The notes under the pieces are model-generated. The model searched no databases and was not told where the DNA came from. It saw only the letters and a list, made by a program, of their open reading frames with translations. Both the position numbers and the translations under genes were made by a program. Shown piece after piece: positions 1 through 13,800 of a stretch of DNA of 64,000 bases (its first letter is position 1; each line of letters starts with the position of its first letter). The stretch is from Apricaphanius iberus (Eukaryota > Chordata > Actinopteri > Cyprinodontiformes > Aphaniidae). The DNA lies in NCBI GenBank assembly GCA_028564705.1, contig JAPXFQ010002640.1, positions 1,506,501 to 1,570,500 on the forward strand, given 5' to 3'.

Positions 1-2344
1 AAGCAAGGCTCAAAGGTTAGGTTGGTCAAAATAGTCAAAACAGTTTTTATACTACTGGTAATAAATCCTCAGTTGTGTTGCTTTAACCCTTCAGCTGTTA
101 TGCTTAATGTGACCTTTTCTTCCACCAATATCTGCACTTTGTTCTTTTTTAAATCCATCGATAAGAACCTCCCTGTGAAATTCCACAAAAGTGAAGACTG
201 GGCGCTTTTTACCTGAAAAAAACAAACTAAAAATTGCACAAGATGGTAAAACTTTGATAATATACTTCATTTAAATAAACCAACAATTGTTTCCACACCT
301 CGTCTAATTTATGGACGTGTAGAAATGTGAGAAAAAAATAAAATAAAAAGACCAGGTGGCACAAACATGAACAAGAAAATGACTGGGCCCATGCAAACAG
401 AGTAGCAGCATACAGCCTGACCTGACGAACCAAAACAGTGGCTTCCCCAGTGTTGGAGTTGTCACACAGCCCAGAGTATGTTTGGAGAACATTCCGAAAG
501 AAAACCAATAAGCACTGTGTTTTTCCTTCTTGCCTTTACAACCATTTTCATCAGGGTCCGAGTTAAATGAATGACAGATGTTTAGAATTTTCATTTGCCA
601 CCATTCCACCACGATTATCTCAAAAATACAGGTGAAAAATGAAAAAATAAGAATATCATGCAAAAAGTTATTTTCTGTCACTAATTCAACATAAAAGGTG
701 AAACTAATATATGATATCATTACAGTACATGCAAATTAAGATATTTAAAGCCTTTAAGACTTTTAGGACTTGGCACTTACCCACACTACCAAATGTACCA
801 AAACCTGGTTGGCAAGGAAACTACTTTCAACAAGGTACTGTAATTCAAGGTGCTTTACATTCGGTGGTAAAGCAACAAAACATGATAAAAAAGCATGGAA
901 AGTAAAAACAGCAATTAAGAATAAAACATGAAAGGCATAAAACAATACATTAAAGTAAAAAAACAAAACAAAAAAAACAGCAATTAAGCATCTCAAAGGT
1001 AGACCTAAACAGATGGGTTTAATAAGTTTTGATTTAAAGCAGCTCAGTTTTTTAGCAGCTTGCTGCACGTAGCCAAAAAGGGCATAAGAAGAGAATCCTA
1101 CACCACACTGCGGTAGTAACTGATGCAAAAGAACCCCAAACCAAGTGCTTAGGACATATGCATGGTTATACTTCTCAGAGGTCGGACATTTCATTAAATA
1201 AAATCCTTGATTTATTGATTTAATTAGTTTCACCATTTAAGTTGAATTAGTGATGTAAATGAAACTTTGCAGTTGAAGTTTTTTCTAGTTTTTCAACTTT
1301 GACCTGTAACCTGACACTAAGAGAATCAGAAAACATGCATTAATTAGTAAAGATTTCACACCATTCACAGAAAAACAGCTGTTTTGTGTTTGTAACGAAG
1401 CTGTAAGAAGCATGCATTTGGGGTAAAACTCAAAGCACGGCTTTACAGAGCTGGCATGACTGGCAGGGTCCTGCAAATAGCTTTTTAACAGCAGTAAAAT
1501 CGGCAATGATAACTGAGACTTTTAGCTTCTTCCATTCACTTCCACTATGTTTCAAACCACTGCATGCTAATGAATTTTCCGGTGAATTACACGGTTAGTA
1601 GAAAAAAGGAGTGTTGAGCCAAAGCTGTGCACATCAGATTAGGAATGTTGGTCAGAACCAAACTGCAATTTTTATTTTATTTTTTAATACGATGTATTAA
1701 CCAAATTGGTAAAAATAAGTGTAATCATCAGGAAGAAAGCAGAGTGCTCACATTTTCTGTGCTTTCTGGTCATCACACAAGAGAAATATTCACACTATGA
1801 AGCCAAATCTAGAAACTGTTACATTTATCTGAATCAAGTGAGATCTTAAAAGTGTAATCTGAGGTCAAGAGCATATTCTCATGCTTTTATTAAATAAAAC
1901 TCTTTTACAGTAACAATTACTGCAACTGATCTTTCACAGGTCAACCAGGCTTTTTGACTTTTACATAAATAACATTAATACAAACCCTATAAGTTTAGGT
2001 TTCTAAAAGTGTCAGCTCATGACAAGTGTTTAAAAACGGCAAAAACCAGAAGCAGGATGTAAAAGGGGCACCTGCAACACATCCTGACAGTGAGTGTCGT
2101 TCTTATACATGGTGGTGATTATAGACTTCTTTCCGGTTTTGCCGAAAGCCTTTAAGATAAACCCAGACGACTGAGACAGAAAAATAAAAAGCATCACTGT
2201 TAAACAGCATTAGTTTATTGTCCCACAGGTAACTTCTGAAACAGGAAATTATGTACAAAATCTGGAATGTTGGATAAATGCATATCAATCATCTCACTGT
2301 GACCGTTTCCAGAGAAACATTAGAAATACTAGCTATACATTTAA
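1..2344. other. region downstream of erbin without a supported gene
   Basis: AT-rich sequence with no convincing exon chain. The stretch 840-1130 resembles a decayed LINE-type 3' tail (a CAAGGTGCTTTACAT-like motif and a repeated ACAGCAATTAAG). A 99-nt exon-like frame at 2072-2170 is discussed under findings. Nothing else recognised. Confidence 0.4.
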
Positions 2345-2372
2345 AATGGGAGCCTCTGCATTGCAATTTATT
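2214..2372 (-). terminator. candidate poly(A) signals AATAAA
   Basis: Complements of TTTATT at 2367-2372 and 2214-2219. Either could define the distal end of the erbin transcript. A proximal candidate, 3743-3748, would give a roughly 1.0-kb 3' UTR. Confidence 0.4.
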
Positions 2373-4757
2373 GCTGGTTTTACAATCGCGAGTCACAAAT
2401 GTTTTATCAGTATTTACAATTTGATTAGTAAGGTCTAAAATTTCATGTAAGTCTGCTAAATAAATACAAAAGTGGGAGCAAAAAACAACAGATGAAGTGA
2501 AATAGATTTTTCATCCCTAGATTGTCTTAAATACCAGACAATTTTTAAAGTGATTATAAAGTGACCATAACCCAAGAAATTAGTCTCAATCATTAAAAAA
2601 CCCACAGAACTTTAAAACAAAATACAATCAAGGATTTCAGAGTCTAACACAATGTGCGAAAAATCTTTTTTGTACATAAAAATTAACCAATTTCAGATCA
2701 AGTAGAACTAAAGGTCAGCTTCATCTAGAAAACATATTTCGATGTAGCAACTATTGTTTTCATTTAGAGGAATTAAAATGGACTAAATCTGTTGTCATTT
2801 GGTTGCAAAAGCTAAAAGCGTAAACTCCAAAAATCCAGCTGGGCAAAAGGAAGATATTCTTACTAGCGACAAGTGGAAAATGCTTTCATAGTGATAATTA
2901 ATGGATTTCATTGGACAATGACTGCAACTGTGTATTTTTGATCATTTCCACTGCTATTGGAAACACGTCTTGCGGCTGTACCTGTGTCTGTATCTCAACA
3001 GGTTGGGTGATAAAAGTCTTGATCACCCTTATTCCTCTCATATCTTTTTATAACAGTTTTAAGGATTTTGTATCCCCCCCCCCAGTGGAAAGTATAACAC
3101 ACAAACAGCGAGACATCCAGTACTCGACAAAACTGACAGTAAAACATTCAGCCAAAGTCACAGAAACTTACACAATGCAGAGATTTTTTGAACAATGTCT
3201 AACATGTAATTCCTGTGCCATTTCATTGTTTAAAAAAAAAAGTACTTCACAATATAAAAAACATGTAAAATCATCAGGATGTACTAAAAGCGCATGTTTA
3301 GTTTTAAAATCAATGCAGGGTGATTGAAAATAAAGACTTTTAAATATTGCTTTGAAGCCGTTATGCTGCAAATGTCCTAGAAGGGTTGCGAATGCAGGTA
3401 TTGCTCCGGTTCCTGGGTACTTAACGTCCCCCCCTTGTTCGAACAGTTCAAGGTCTATGGCACTTGACAACTTGTGTCTCTCATCTCGTTCTCTGTACAG
3501 CGAAGAACAAAAGACCAAAAAAAAAAACCTACAAAAACAAGACTGCTTTAGAGTGATGAGGACAAAAAGAGACACAAAAGGCAACCTGTGGTTTTCTTCT
3601 GTGTAAAAAAAAAAAAAAAAAAAGTTAAATGTTGCAGACATTTTTTTTTTCTTCATTGATCGCAATCTAAAAAGATGAAATCCCACAATTAACATGTTGA
3701 TCCCAAAATCTTTCTGAGAACAGTCCCTGCTTTTACATTCTGTTTATTTTAATGCTTGCTTTGGTGAAATAGAGTAACCTTAACATTTTTTCATCAAAAA
3801 TGATAGGAAACGCTAACTTGTCTACCTCTAAGCACCTTCATGTCATCCTACCTGAACCAAATGTGCTTATTGCCCCAGTTTTGGTCCTTATTTAAAACAA
3901 AAGTTGTAACTTTTAAAACAAATATAACACAATGATCTACTTATTGTCCCAATATAAGGAAATCCATCCTGTTTTCTTCTCTCATAGAATCTGCATTTCT
4001 GAAAACAACTAAAATGTTGGGATGAATTTCCGGATGGCACAGGTCTGGTAATCCAGAACATGACTCAGGTGTTTGTGTGCTGGTGTTTCTTCACAGGTTT
4101 ATGGAAGCCGGAGTGGTGATGATGATGATGATGATGAGTCCCTCTCGTTTACTCTTTGATTTTGTATTAAGAACAGAAATAAACGCCTCATTGATCTACA
4201 TTCGTTCCCCACGAGAAGCACGTAACGCAGTCCCTTCTGATAATGTCGCCTGGCAACTGGGAAATTGTTTAGCTAAAAAAAAGAAAAGCAAAAAAAAAAG
4301 GCAAACTTAATGACAGAAGAGAGGAGTGGGAGCCCTGCCCCCTAGTGGCCACCTCCATGCCCGTCTGAGGAAGTGAAATCTTGTCAAGTGGTTGAAAAGT
4401 CGATGTAAAAAAAAAAAAGACAAAGCTGATCTGTACAGAGACCACAGAGTTCCCATCCAATCTTTTGTTTTTTTGTATAAAAAATATATATATGTATATA
4501 TGTATACCACAGTGACGGCCTTTTGAGGACACGTACTTGCATGTGTTTGCTGCTGTTTCACTAAGATCCACTACATTCAGTGGTTTTCCCCGTTTAATCG
4601 AGGCGACGAAGACCTCGGAAGATCTCAGCTATAAATAGTCCCAACAGGCGTCAGCAGATCAGTCTCTTCTGTGTATAAAAATATGACAATTCACCATAAA
4701 TCTCTGTTCTTCTTTCATGTGCCGTGCCATTCTGCCCAAGGACAGATTGAGTGGAGT
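2345..4757 (-). other. erbin: probable erbin 3' UTR
   Basis: About 2.4 kb downstream of the TAG with no recognisable transposon and unique-looking sequence. On the minus strand the first AATAAA after the stop is the complement of 3743-3748. A second at 2367-2372 is followed by a plausible cleavage region, and a third lies at 2214-2219. I favour the site at 2367 as the main end because sequence character does not change until there. Transcript data are needed to fix the end. Confidence 0.55.
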
Positions 4758-4865
4758 CTATGCTTGCATTTCTCTTATGATAGTTAAATCCACAGTGGTT
4801 GGAAATGTCTTCAGCAGGGAGACTGCATACCCATGATCGATATTCACGAAGCTGTATCCATTGGC
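4758..4865 (-). CDS. erbin: erbin coding exon 24 (PDZ C-terminus and stop)
   Basis: Reads [20 protein letters not shown], then [15 protein letters not shown] and TAG. His1359 in helix alpha-B marks class I ligand preference (S/T-X-hydrophobic C-termini). The protein ends four residues after TIIRE, like mammalian erbin, although the last residues differ. Acceptor TTTGTCCGTAG. Confidence 0.96.
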   Translation of the reverse strand, partial: ANGYSFVNIDHGYAVSLLKTFPTTVDLTIIREMQA

Positions 4866-7800
4866 CTACGGACAAACAAACAAAAAGCTTTGTATTCTAA
4901 CTTGAACCAGCATTACGTATCTATTAAGATTCACAATCACTTGTTTTTGTACAGATTACCTGAAGTATTTTATCCCCGGGTTGAAGAATTTTTGATGCTG
5001 GCCCCTCAGGTTGAACTCGTGTCACAAAAATGCCCTAAAACAACAAAAAAATTCAAGATATAAAATCTGGTTTTGAACAATAATAGACAGGTTCCAAAGT
5101 CATTTTTGGTTTATTTCAAAATACCAAAGCGTCCCAGACTTGAATTTGAGTTCTTTGTCGGTTTTTTAGCAAACCAGGAGGTATGCATTTCTACAGAGAT
5201 AAAAAGCAAGACGGGCTTTGAATACAAGCCTGCAGAAACGAGAGACTGCATGCTGATTTATACATGGATAGAGGTGTGGATAAAATAATGCACTGATGGA
5301 CAGATAAAGAGATGAACAAATGAACCCCTGCACAGATGAATGGATAAATTAATGAATGCACAAATGAGTAGATGCATGGATAAACTAATGGACTGATTGA
5401 TGCATGAATAAATAGATAAGCAGGCGAACAGATGGAGGGCTCCATTCTACTAAGTGAATGGGACAGGAAACAGTTTCTTTTCTCCTTACTTCTTCAGATC
5501 TGGATCAGTACTTGAATCAAATTCCAAACTTTTGCAAACATTTGTTCAAAGTAAAATGAGAGAAGATGAGGCAAAAGGTGTAAGCTTACATTATCATCGG
5601 GACGGAAGGGGTTTCCCCTGCCTCCCACTCCTCCTGATATACTGAAACCCAGCTCTGGATTCTTCTCTACTTTCACACGGATCTGAAACACACCCACACA
5701 CTTTTTATAAGCCACCGTCTCACCTCAGTCCCCGTCAGTTACACCTTTCTCCATGATTATCGACCAAAAAAAAATAAATAAATAAATAAAAAAGAGTAAA
5801 GTAAATCTGAGGATAGATTTGTAAAATGTTTTGTGTAAAATTCCTCCTGGTGGGAAAGTTTGAAGCAAAAAAAACCTGTAACATTTTCCCCTTGAACTTC
5901 GGACTTGATCCTAATTTTGATCTATGCAGCTGATTGAGAAAATAAACAGAGCACTTTAAGAGATCAAATGTTTTATGAAGAGGAAAAACAAAAGCTGTGC
6001 TGCTCAAAATATCTCATCTCATTAAAATAAGACCAGGCTGCAAGAAAGAAAGAAACGGCTCTAACTCAACCTGAGTCGATTAGACACAGGTCTGGACGTT
6101 GGGACACTAACATATTAATAAACTTAAATCTGGCTCTATGTTTAGGGTTGTTGTTCTGCAAGATGGTGAACCTTTTGCAGCCTTAGAGTATATGAAGGGA
6201 TCAGTTTCAATACCTTTCCTAGACTTTTTAAAGAACTTCTAAAATACAATAAAGCCTTTATCAAAAAGGACTGATACATTATTAATATTAGACTATATAG
6301 TTCTTAAATTATTTTGCAATTGCCAAATCAAGAAACATGGAAAGTTCCATTATTTAGTTTTGGGGCTGCTAGCAAAGAATCAGCAAACTGACAGCACTGC
6401 ATCGCTTTGCGGCAGCTTACCATCAATTATTGGGATAAATCATGTCCGTGGAAAAAGTTTGTATAAAAAAAAAGTGGTATAGAAAGCTGAGCATCAGCCG
6501 GCATAAAAGAATGAGACATTTTTTTATTGGTTGACACACGTCTATTTTGGATCGACATATGTATCATAAAAACATGTCAACACCAACCAAATTTAAGACT
6601 TTATTTACCAAACTGATTTAAGACTTTTTGTTACTTTCAAAGAGTCTTACATTTCCTTCAAATCAGCTAACGAATTGTAATACTTTTAAAGACCCCAAAG
6701 ATATCCTGAATCTCTCGTCGGTTTTCATCCACAATTGCCAGTTTTTATCGTCCCTGCTATAGAAAAGGCGTCCCCAAGGCATGACGCTGCCACCACTAGT
6801 TCCATTGTGGGAGCGACATGTTCACAAACGCAAACAGGGCGTCTCATTGCTTTTCTAAAAAGCCATCTTCCTCTCTCAGTCTGCGTGATGCGGTTTGTTT
6901 CCTGACACTTTCACACAACACCTGTATGTATAGTGAGATTTAATTACATACAAGCAGACCATTTAAAATAAGGTGACTTCTGAAGACCGTTTAAGGGATG
7001 ACATTTAGGAAGTTCAAGGGGTATGAATACTCTTGCAGCAACTATTTTAAGTTTAAAGTTTAAAAAAAGAAAAGCTGCGAGCAGCACATAAAGACCTAAC
7101 AGCTAAAAGTAGAACTCGAAATGGGACAGTAATAATTGTGCCATAAAAGATTCGTTTTAAGTGCCAGTAGAGAAAACGATGCCCTCCACCTCTTGCTGGA
7201 GCGCGTCGTGAGGAATACGGGGAGGCCCATGGGGCTGCTGGGAGACTTTGAGCATCAGGTAGTCGATGAGCTGCTCTCTGGAAGGGTGACGAGCCATTGA
7301 GGTCTGGCTCATCTGAGGACGGCCAGAAGGGCCCATCTGACCATTCATCAAAGGCACCTAGGCAGCAGAAACAGACAGTCACAACAGATCAAACTCTCTT
7401 CTCTTGTTTTAATGTCAGTAAGAATCATGAAAAATATTTTTATTTGCTAAATGTCACAAAAATGACAGAAAGAATATGTCAGATTTATTTATTAATGTCT
7501 TCAAAACTAGACGTTTACATCCAGAATGATTACTATTCTCTTTAAACAATGAGGGAGAAGCCCGATGATGCCACGGCTGTGGAAGCTTCTGAGAACTCCA
7601 ACATTCCAGTTAACCTAATAGGCTCAGCTGTGGCTGTATTTCAGAGGCCACACGTTGAACACACTGCTTTCTTGTTCGACACGATATGAAAGTAATAAAA
7701 AAAAGAAGCAGCAAAGACTTAAGAGAATTGTGGAGCTTCCAGTTGCTTGAAGGTGCCGCTTTGATCCGTTCCAACAATCACACACAAGTATAGACATGAT

Positions 7801-10800
7801 GGGTATATCCGACCATCGTACCGCTCAAGAAGCAGACGGGTTCTGGTCCAAAACGTGCAAATAGACTCCAGAGGAAAAGCGTGTGATGATGCTGGCTAAA
7901 TTTGGTAAGATGAAACGTGACCAGTATCAACATGAGCTGAAAGGCCACTCAGTGAGGAGGAAGCAATTGCACCAAAAGAAACATTAAAAAGCCAGACTGC
8001 AGTTTATCAATGCACAAAGGGAGAAAAGCCTTTATTCCTAAAGACATGTTTTATGATCTGATGAAAGTAAAAGTTCTAGTCAGCCACCATTTGTGCAAGT
8101 TTTTCCTACTGAAAAATATGAGAGTGGCCTGTCATTTTCATCGTAGGCATACCTCCACTATGAGAGAAAAAATGAGAAAAAAAATATCCAGAAAATCATA
8201 GTCTCATTATTATTAATTATGGTGGAGAATAAGTAATTTTCAGATAGTTTATTCACGTTCATAGCAGCATATACAGTATATATATGTTTCATGTTTAATT
8301 TGAAGTGAAAATAATAAAATTCTTGAGAAATAAATGTTGAAGTTAGGGAGATTTAACAAAAATGTTTTTTTGTTTCATAATCAGTTGTACATTCTAACTC
8401 TGGAGAATCATCAACACGTTTGACTAAAGGGGTAGTTGTGGTTTTTGAAAATGGCTCTCGGGGTACAGAAGTCGAAAAAGGTTGGGAAACACTGCCCTAG
8501 TGGATGACCTGCAGACAGCCTTACTTACAAAGGCGACCATCAGTAATACACTGCGGCACCAGAGACTCAAATCTTGATGTGCCAGACGTGTCCCCCTGCT
8601 TAAGCCAGTACATGTTCAGGCCTGTCTGAAGATTGTTAGAGAGAATTTGGTTGAGCCAGAAAAGGGTTGGGAGAATGTCATATGGTCGGAGAAAACCAAA
8701 ATATAACTTTTTGGCAAAACCTCTTCTTGTCATGTTTGGAGGAGAAATAATGCAGAGTTGCATCGAAAGAACACCAGACCTACTGTGAAGCATAGGGGTG
8801 GAATCATCATGCTTTGGGGCTTTTTTCCTGCAAAGGGACCAGGGTGACTGATCCGTGTAAGGGGCAGAATGTATGAGGTCATCTATCCTGAATTTTGAGT
8901 AAAAGCCTTTTATCAGCAAAGGCATAGAGGATGAAGCATGGCTAGACCTGCATCCGAATACCCGTACTACACCTACTATGTAGCAGGCGAAAAGCAGTAA
9001 GCGAGCGATGTAGTAGATCCAAATATCTAGGATTGATTGGCGTAGTAGGCATAAAGTTCTCGGATGTGGACTACCGCCACAGTAAAATCTGCTGTAAGCC
9101 CCAAAATTGTAGAAGAAGAGTGACGTCGGCTACAGAGGACGGGACCACAGGCGACGTAACGTAAACGTCCCGGTAAAATGGTAGCGCAGTACGTCTGATT
9201 TCATGCCTACTACTCGCTCGTTTGCTACGCAGCATTTACTGTATCAACGGGCAAGAAGTAGCTACTAGTAGTATGCAGTGCATACTATAGAATTCGGATG
9301 CAGGGTAGGTCTTTCAGCATGACAATGAACCTAAACACGCTGGGTAAGGAAGGAGTGGCTTTGTAAGATGCATTTCAAGGTCCGGGAATGGCGTAGCCAG
9401 TCTACAGATCTCAATCTCATAGAAAATCTTTGGAGGGAGTTCAAAGTCTGTGATGCCCAGCAACAGCCCCAAAATATCACTGCTATAGAAGAGGAGATCT
9501 GCATGGAGGAATGGGCCAAAATAACAGCAACAGTGTGTGAAAACCTTGTGAAGACTTGCAGAAACCTTTGACTCCTCATTGCCAACAAAGGGTATTTAAC
9601 TTGAGATGAACTCTTATTTACCAAATACTTATTTTAACCATAATTTGTAAATACTTTAAAAATCAGACCATATGATAACTGATTAAAATTACAGGAATCT
9701 CCCATCTTTTCAAGTTGGCGAACTTGCACAATTGGTGGTTCAGTAAATACTTTTTTGCCTTACTGTAAATTTTGGGTTCAAGTGTAGATGACACATTTAG
9801 GTACTAAATGTACTGGAAATCATGTATACTTTTTAAAATATTATAATTTGGCTGTACCTGTTTGGCTTGACTTTTTGTGATTGGTTTAAAAAACAGCGTG
9901 ATTCAATTTAGCTTTTCAAGTTTAATCTACAAATATTCCCTTTTTTCCACACTACTGGATTCCATGAATTACACCTACTTTTCTGTGGGAGTCCACTGTG
10001 TAGCTTTGTGGTCCTTGGGGAACAAAAACATCATCCTGAAAGGAAAATTTGGATAATTACTATGCTGAAATGACGTCCATCTAACATCTACTTGGTACCT
10101 CTTCAATCAACATTCACAACATATTAAAAAGGACGACAGGGACTTGGTATAGCTTGTGTGGTAACGTCAAACAGCAAGGTGTTGATTTACCGTAAGAGGA
10201 ACGAGGTAAACATATCGGGTCTTAATGGGGAAATATTAAATTGGTTCAAATGAAGAACTAAGCAGGGTTTAGTTTCTGTTAAGTTTATAGGAAGAGCAGA
10301 AGTCACACAACCAACATGGAACAATCAAGATTTTAAGTCTCGATCTGTTCTAATTCCCACACCTACGTCATTAACACACGCATTTTTGCCATCTTACCTT
10401 TCACCAACATACTTTTTAGCTCCACACACCAAGTGGGAGGTTATGAAGTCAGGCTGACGTAATCAAAGGTCAGAGTGAAGACGACAAATGAGCAAAATCA
10501 AAGTGTTGCAAATGCAGTTAAAGGAGAAAACATTACGGTTCAGACGGCCATCACAACCACAAGAGGATTTATTTGCGGTGAGAAACAGTGGGATGTTGTT
10601 ATGAGGTTAAAGAGCACAGCGTGTTTAAAAGGGGCTGTTCTGTCCAAACTGATCTTCAGCTTACGTACAAACAAGAGATCTCTGTTTTAGCTGAAGATGA
10701 ATCACTTTAGGAAAGTTGGATTTTTTTTTTGCCTATATCCAACAATAAAAGAATAACAAGGCCCCTGTTAAACAGCTTTTCCTCTAATGATCACAAGCTG

Positions 10801-13800
10801 CACAAAACTGGAATTCTTCCAGTTTTCACTCTGAAATCAAGCACCAGACATGAATTTTAGTAAAGGGAAATCAGAGGTTGAGAATATTAAACTCTGGTTG
10901 TCCAGAAAAGGACAAGTGAAAGGGTCTGATTACTTCTCAACATCTGGTAGGAAGGAAACTAACATTTCCTTCACTTTCGAAAATGATGTGAAACTAGCAG
11001 GAGCTGGAGGCCCTGGCTTAGTATCAGCTGCAGGAACTAGCTACAAGTTCTCAGTACTCACACGGAAGCTCAGGGCTCCGTAGGGCCGTCGGTCAGAGCC
11101 ACTAAAGACCAGGCCCCCATGGCCGGCCTGCATATCTCTACAGCTGCCGTAGTGAGACCAGCTCAGCGGAGAAGTAGAGAAATTATAGGAGCGAGACAGC
11201 ACGCTCTGATGAAAAGGAAGCAGCAGACACGGAGGGTTGCCATGCAATCCATCAAATAAATGACAGATGGAAAAAAAAAAAAAAGACAAAAACATGGGCA
11301 GATATAGAAAACATCAGCATGCAGTGAATTAGAGTTCTGTAGATGGGTTAGTAGCCTCTGGTAATTTTAATTTTTATTCTTTTATTTCTAAACATCCTAT
11401 TTAATAAAAATGCTTTGATTAAAAAAAAAAAAACCAACAACTCACAAACACTTGTATAGTGAAAGAAAATATCAACTCTGCGTCCCACGGCTTGTTTCAA
11501 ATCTGCAAGAAGGTGCAAACTTTCTGTTCTGCATTCGAAAGATCCAACACGGAACTATAAAATCCCTGGAACCCCGCAGAGAAAATGATCCTCGTAACAA
11601 AGCAAGAAACCAACATATAGTTGGTGTCTGTGTTTAGCCATGGAGGTTCCATCAGTGTGACATCCCATGAGGGGAAAAACCAAAAACATTTACACAGAAA
11701 AAACTAAACTTTTTAAGTAGGGATGCAACGGTATCACTTTTTCAAACCGATACAGATACTTGGATTCGAGTACTTGCTGATATAGAGTACCAAAGCCGAT
11801 ACTTCTACCACACAAAAATTATGCAATGGGTTTTATTTTCTTATCTGCTTTTTACAAAAAAATGATGGTGAATTAGATAAAAAAAAAAAAAAACCTAAAC
11901 ATGTATGTGAAATTAAAAATGTGAGTTTCCACATTTTAAGTATTGGTTCATGATATCTGTTAAATTAACCGATACCAGTACATTAGAACGGTATTGGCCC
12001 AGATACCCAACACCAGTAGGGTATTGGTGCATCTCTAGTTACAATATGATAATATGGGCATCAAAATATAAAAAATGTGTGCTATAGAAATCCTAAAACT
12101 GTTATTTGAATTTCACATGTTAACAACAAAGACGTAAACGTCTAATTTAGAAGTAGTAGCCAGAATCTGCACCATTCTGCTCTTTGTGTTTTGTGCTCTC
12201 GTTTTGTTTTTTTTTACAACAGGAAAGACTTCCAAACGGCTACATCTGGGTTTTAAATGAGTAAGGGGAAAAGTCTAAGAGCTTTTCTTTTAGGCTGCTG
12301 ACCAGCAACAAGTGGGGGACGGGCAGCAACACATTACTATGCTCCATGCGGTCAGTGAAAACTCTAATCAGTCTGGGCCTTCGTGTCTGGCATTAAGGAA
12401 ATACTGATGTGGGAAGATGCATAGTTCGTATAAAAAGACATATCTAAAGAGGTTGTAGAGTAAGTCAGAGCTAAACAGACCGCATAAACTTGAGTAACGG
12501 TTAAGGAAGGTGAAACATTGTGGTAGCCGTAACACTTTTTACCTTCTCCATTTTCTTGGCTTCGATATGCCTCATCACTTGGTCCCGCCAGTCTGTCGGA
12601 ACCCGTCCTGGTCCCATCCCTCCAGACACCTGACCCGGCCCGTCCACAAGCGAGTGCTCAGACTTCACCCGGGCGTTGGGCCGCTTGCTGGGGCTGCTTT
12701 GCTGGTAGTTGAAATCACTAACAGACATGGTCCTTTCTGGAAGCTCGTGGGGCTGAGGCCTGGCACCGACAGGCCTGGAGGCTCCCGGTGCGTCGATGCT
12801 GTAAGTGCGTGCCGAGAAGGGCCTCTGCATGGCGTGGCTCATTGCCAGGGGCCCCCTGGCCAGGGTGTGAATGTCCCTGTAGGTCATGTACTCCCCCTCG
12901 GGTACTTGAATGCGCCTGGGGTCGCCCATTGAGACCGAGGAGGCAGAGCTGCCTTGCCGCTGCAGGGTGCTGCTCCTGGGCTGACCGCCGGTGGAATGAA
13001 GCCTCTCCTTGGTCCAGTCTCCCATGGGGGCCATCGGGACTCCCCTCTGCTGGGGCTGTAGCGCGTAAGGGGGTGCCTGGTTACGGTTGGAGTAATTGGT
13101 GTTGGCGAGTGAGTGTGGATGAGGTGGTAGATAGCCTTGGTGGTCCGGTGGAACGGCTCCCCTCTGGGCCCAGAGGCCGTCTTTAGGCACGGCGCTGCTG
13201 GCGTACTGAATGTTGTACTGAGGGGGAGGAGCTCCCATGCTCATGCTAGAGGAGACCGGGTATCTGCTTGTGCTGACGGGCGGCTTAGAGGAGGACAGCA
13301 GGTCTGAGGAAGATGCTGAGGAGCCGGGGTAGACCAGGAGGTTCTGGTCATTGAGCAACTGACTGGCTGACTTGCTCCTGACAATGTTCTGGCCCTGAGC
13401 GGCTGGCCCCGGACCAGCCGTCGTCATTCTGGCCACAGCTGCGTCGGTGTCGCCCCCTTCAAAGGAGTACAGCTTCATGCCGCCTGTTTCTATATTGCTG
13501 ACGCTGTGAGATTTCGTCACCTGTGGCGGCGGACTTCGCTTTTCTGGAGACAACTCCTCCGTGCTGCGAGACAGAGACATGTCGCTGCAGGCAGCTGTGG
13601 CCGTCGAGGCGGCGTGTGGAGCAGACGTGTCCACTCTGCCCCCTTGGCTTCTGCTCACCAGACTGTTGATGCAGTCGCCTCCCTGCGGATTCCCGTTCTG
13701 TAGGTGAGCCACGTTGTTGTTACCATAACTCTGCTTGCTGTTCAGCTCCTCAACTGAACTATTCTTTGCTTTATCCAACTCATGAAACTGTGCAGTGTGG

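Noticed and set aside
3075..3090. Poly-C and poly-A runs in the 3' UTR as possible assembly or regulatory features
   Set aside because: Ordinary low-complexity tracts; nothing in the context supports a function.
5191..5445. Minus frame of 84 codons with repeated [10 protein letters not shown]-like units
   Set aside because: It is a translation of the degenerate GATG/GATA tetranucleotide repeat, not a protein repeat family.
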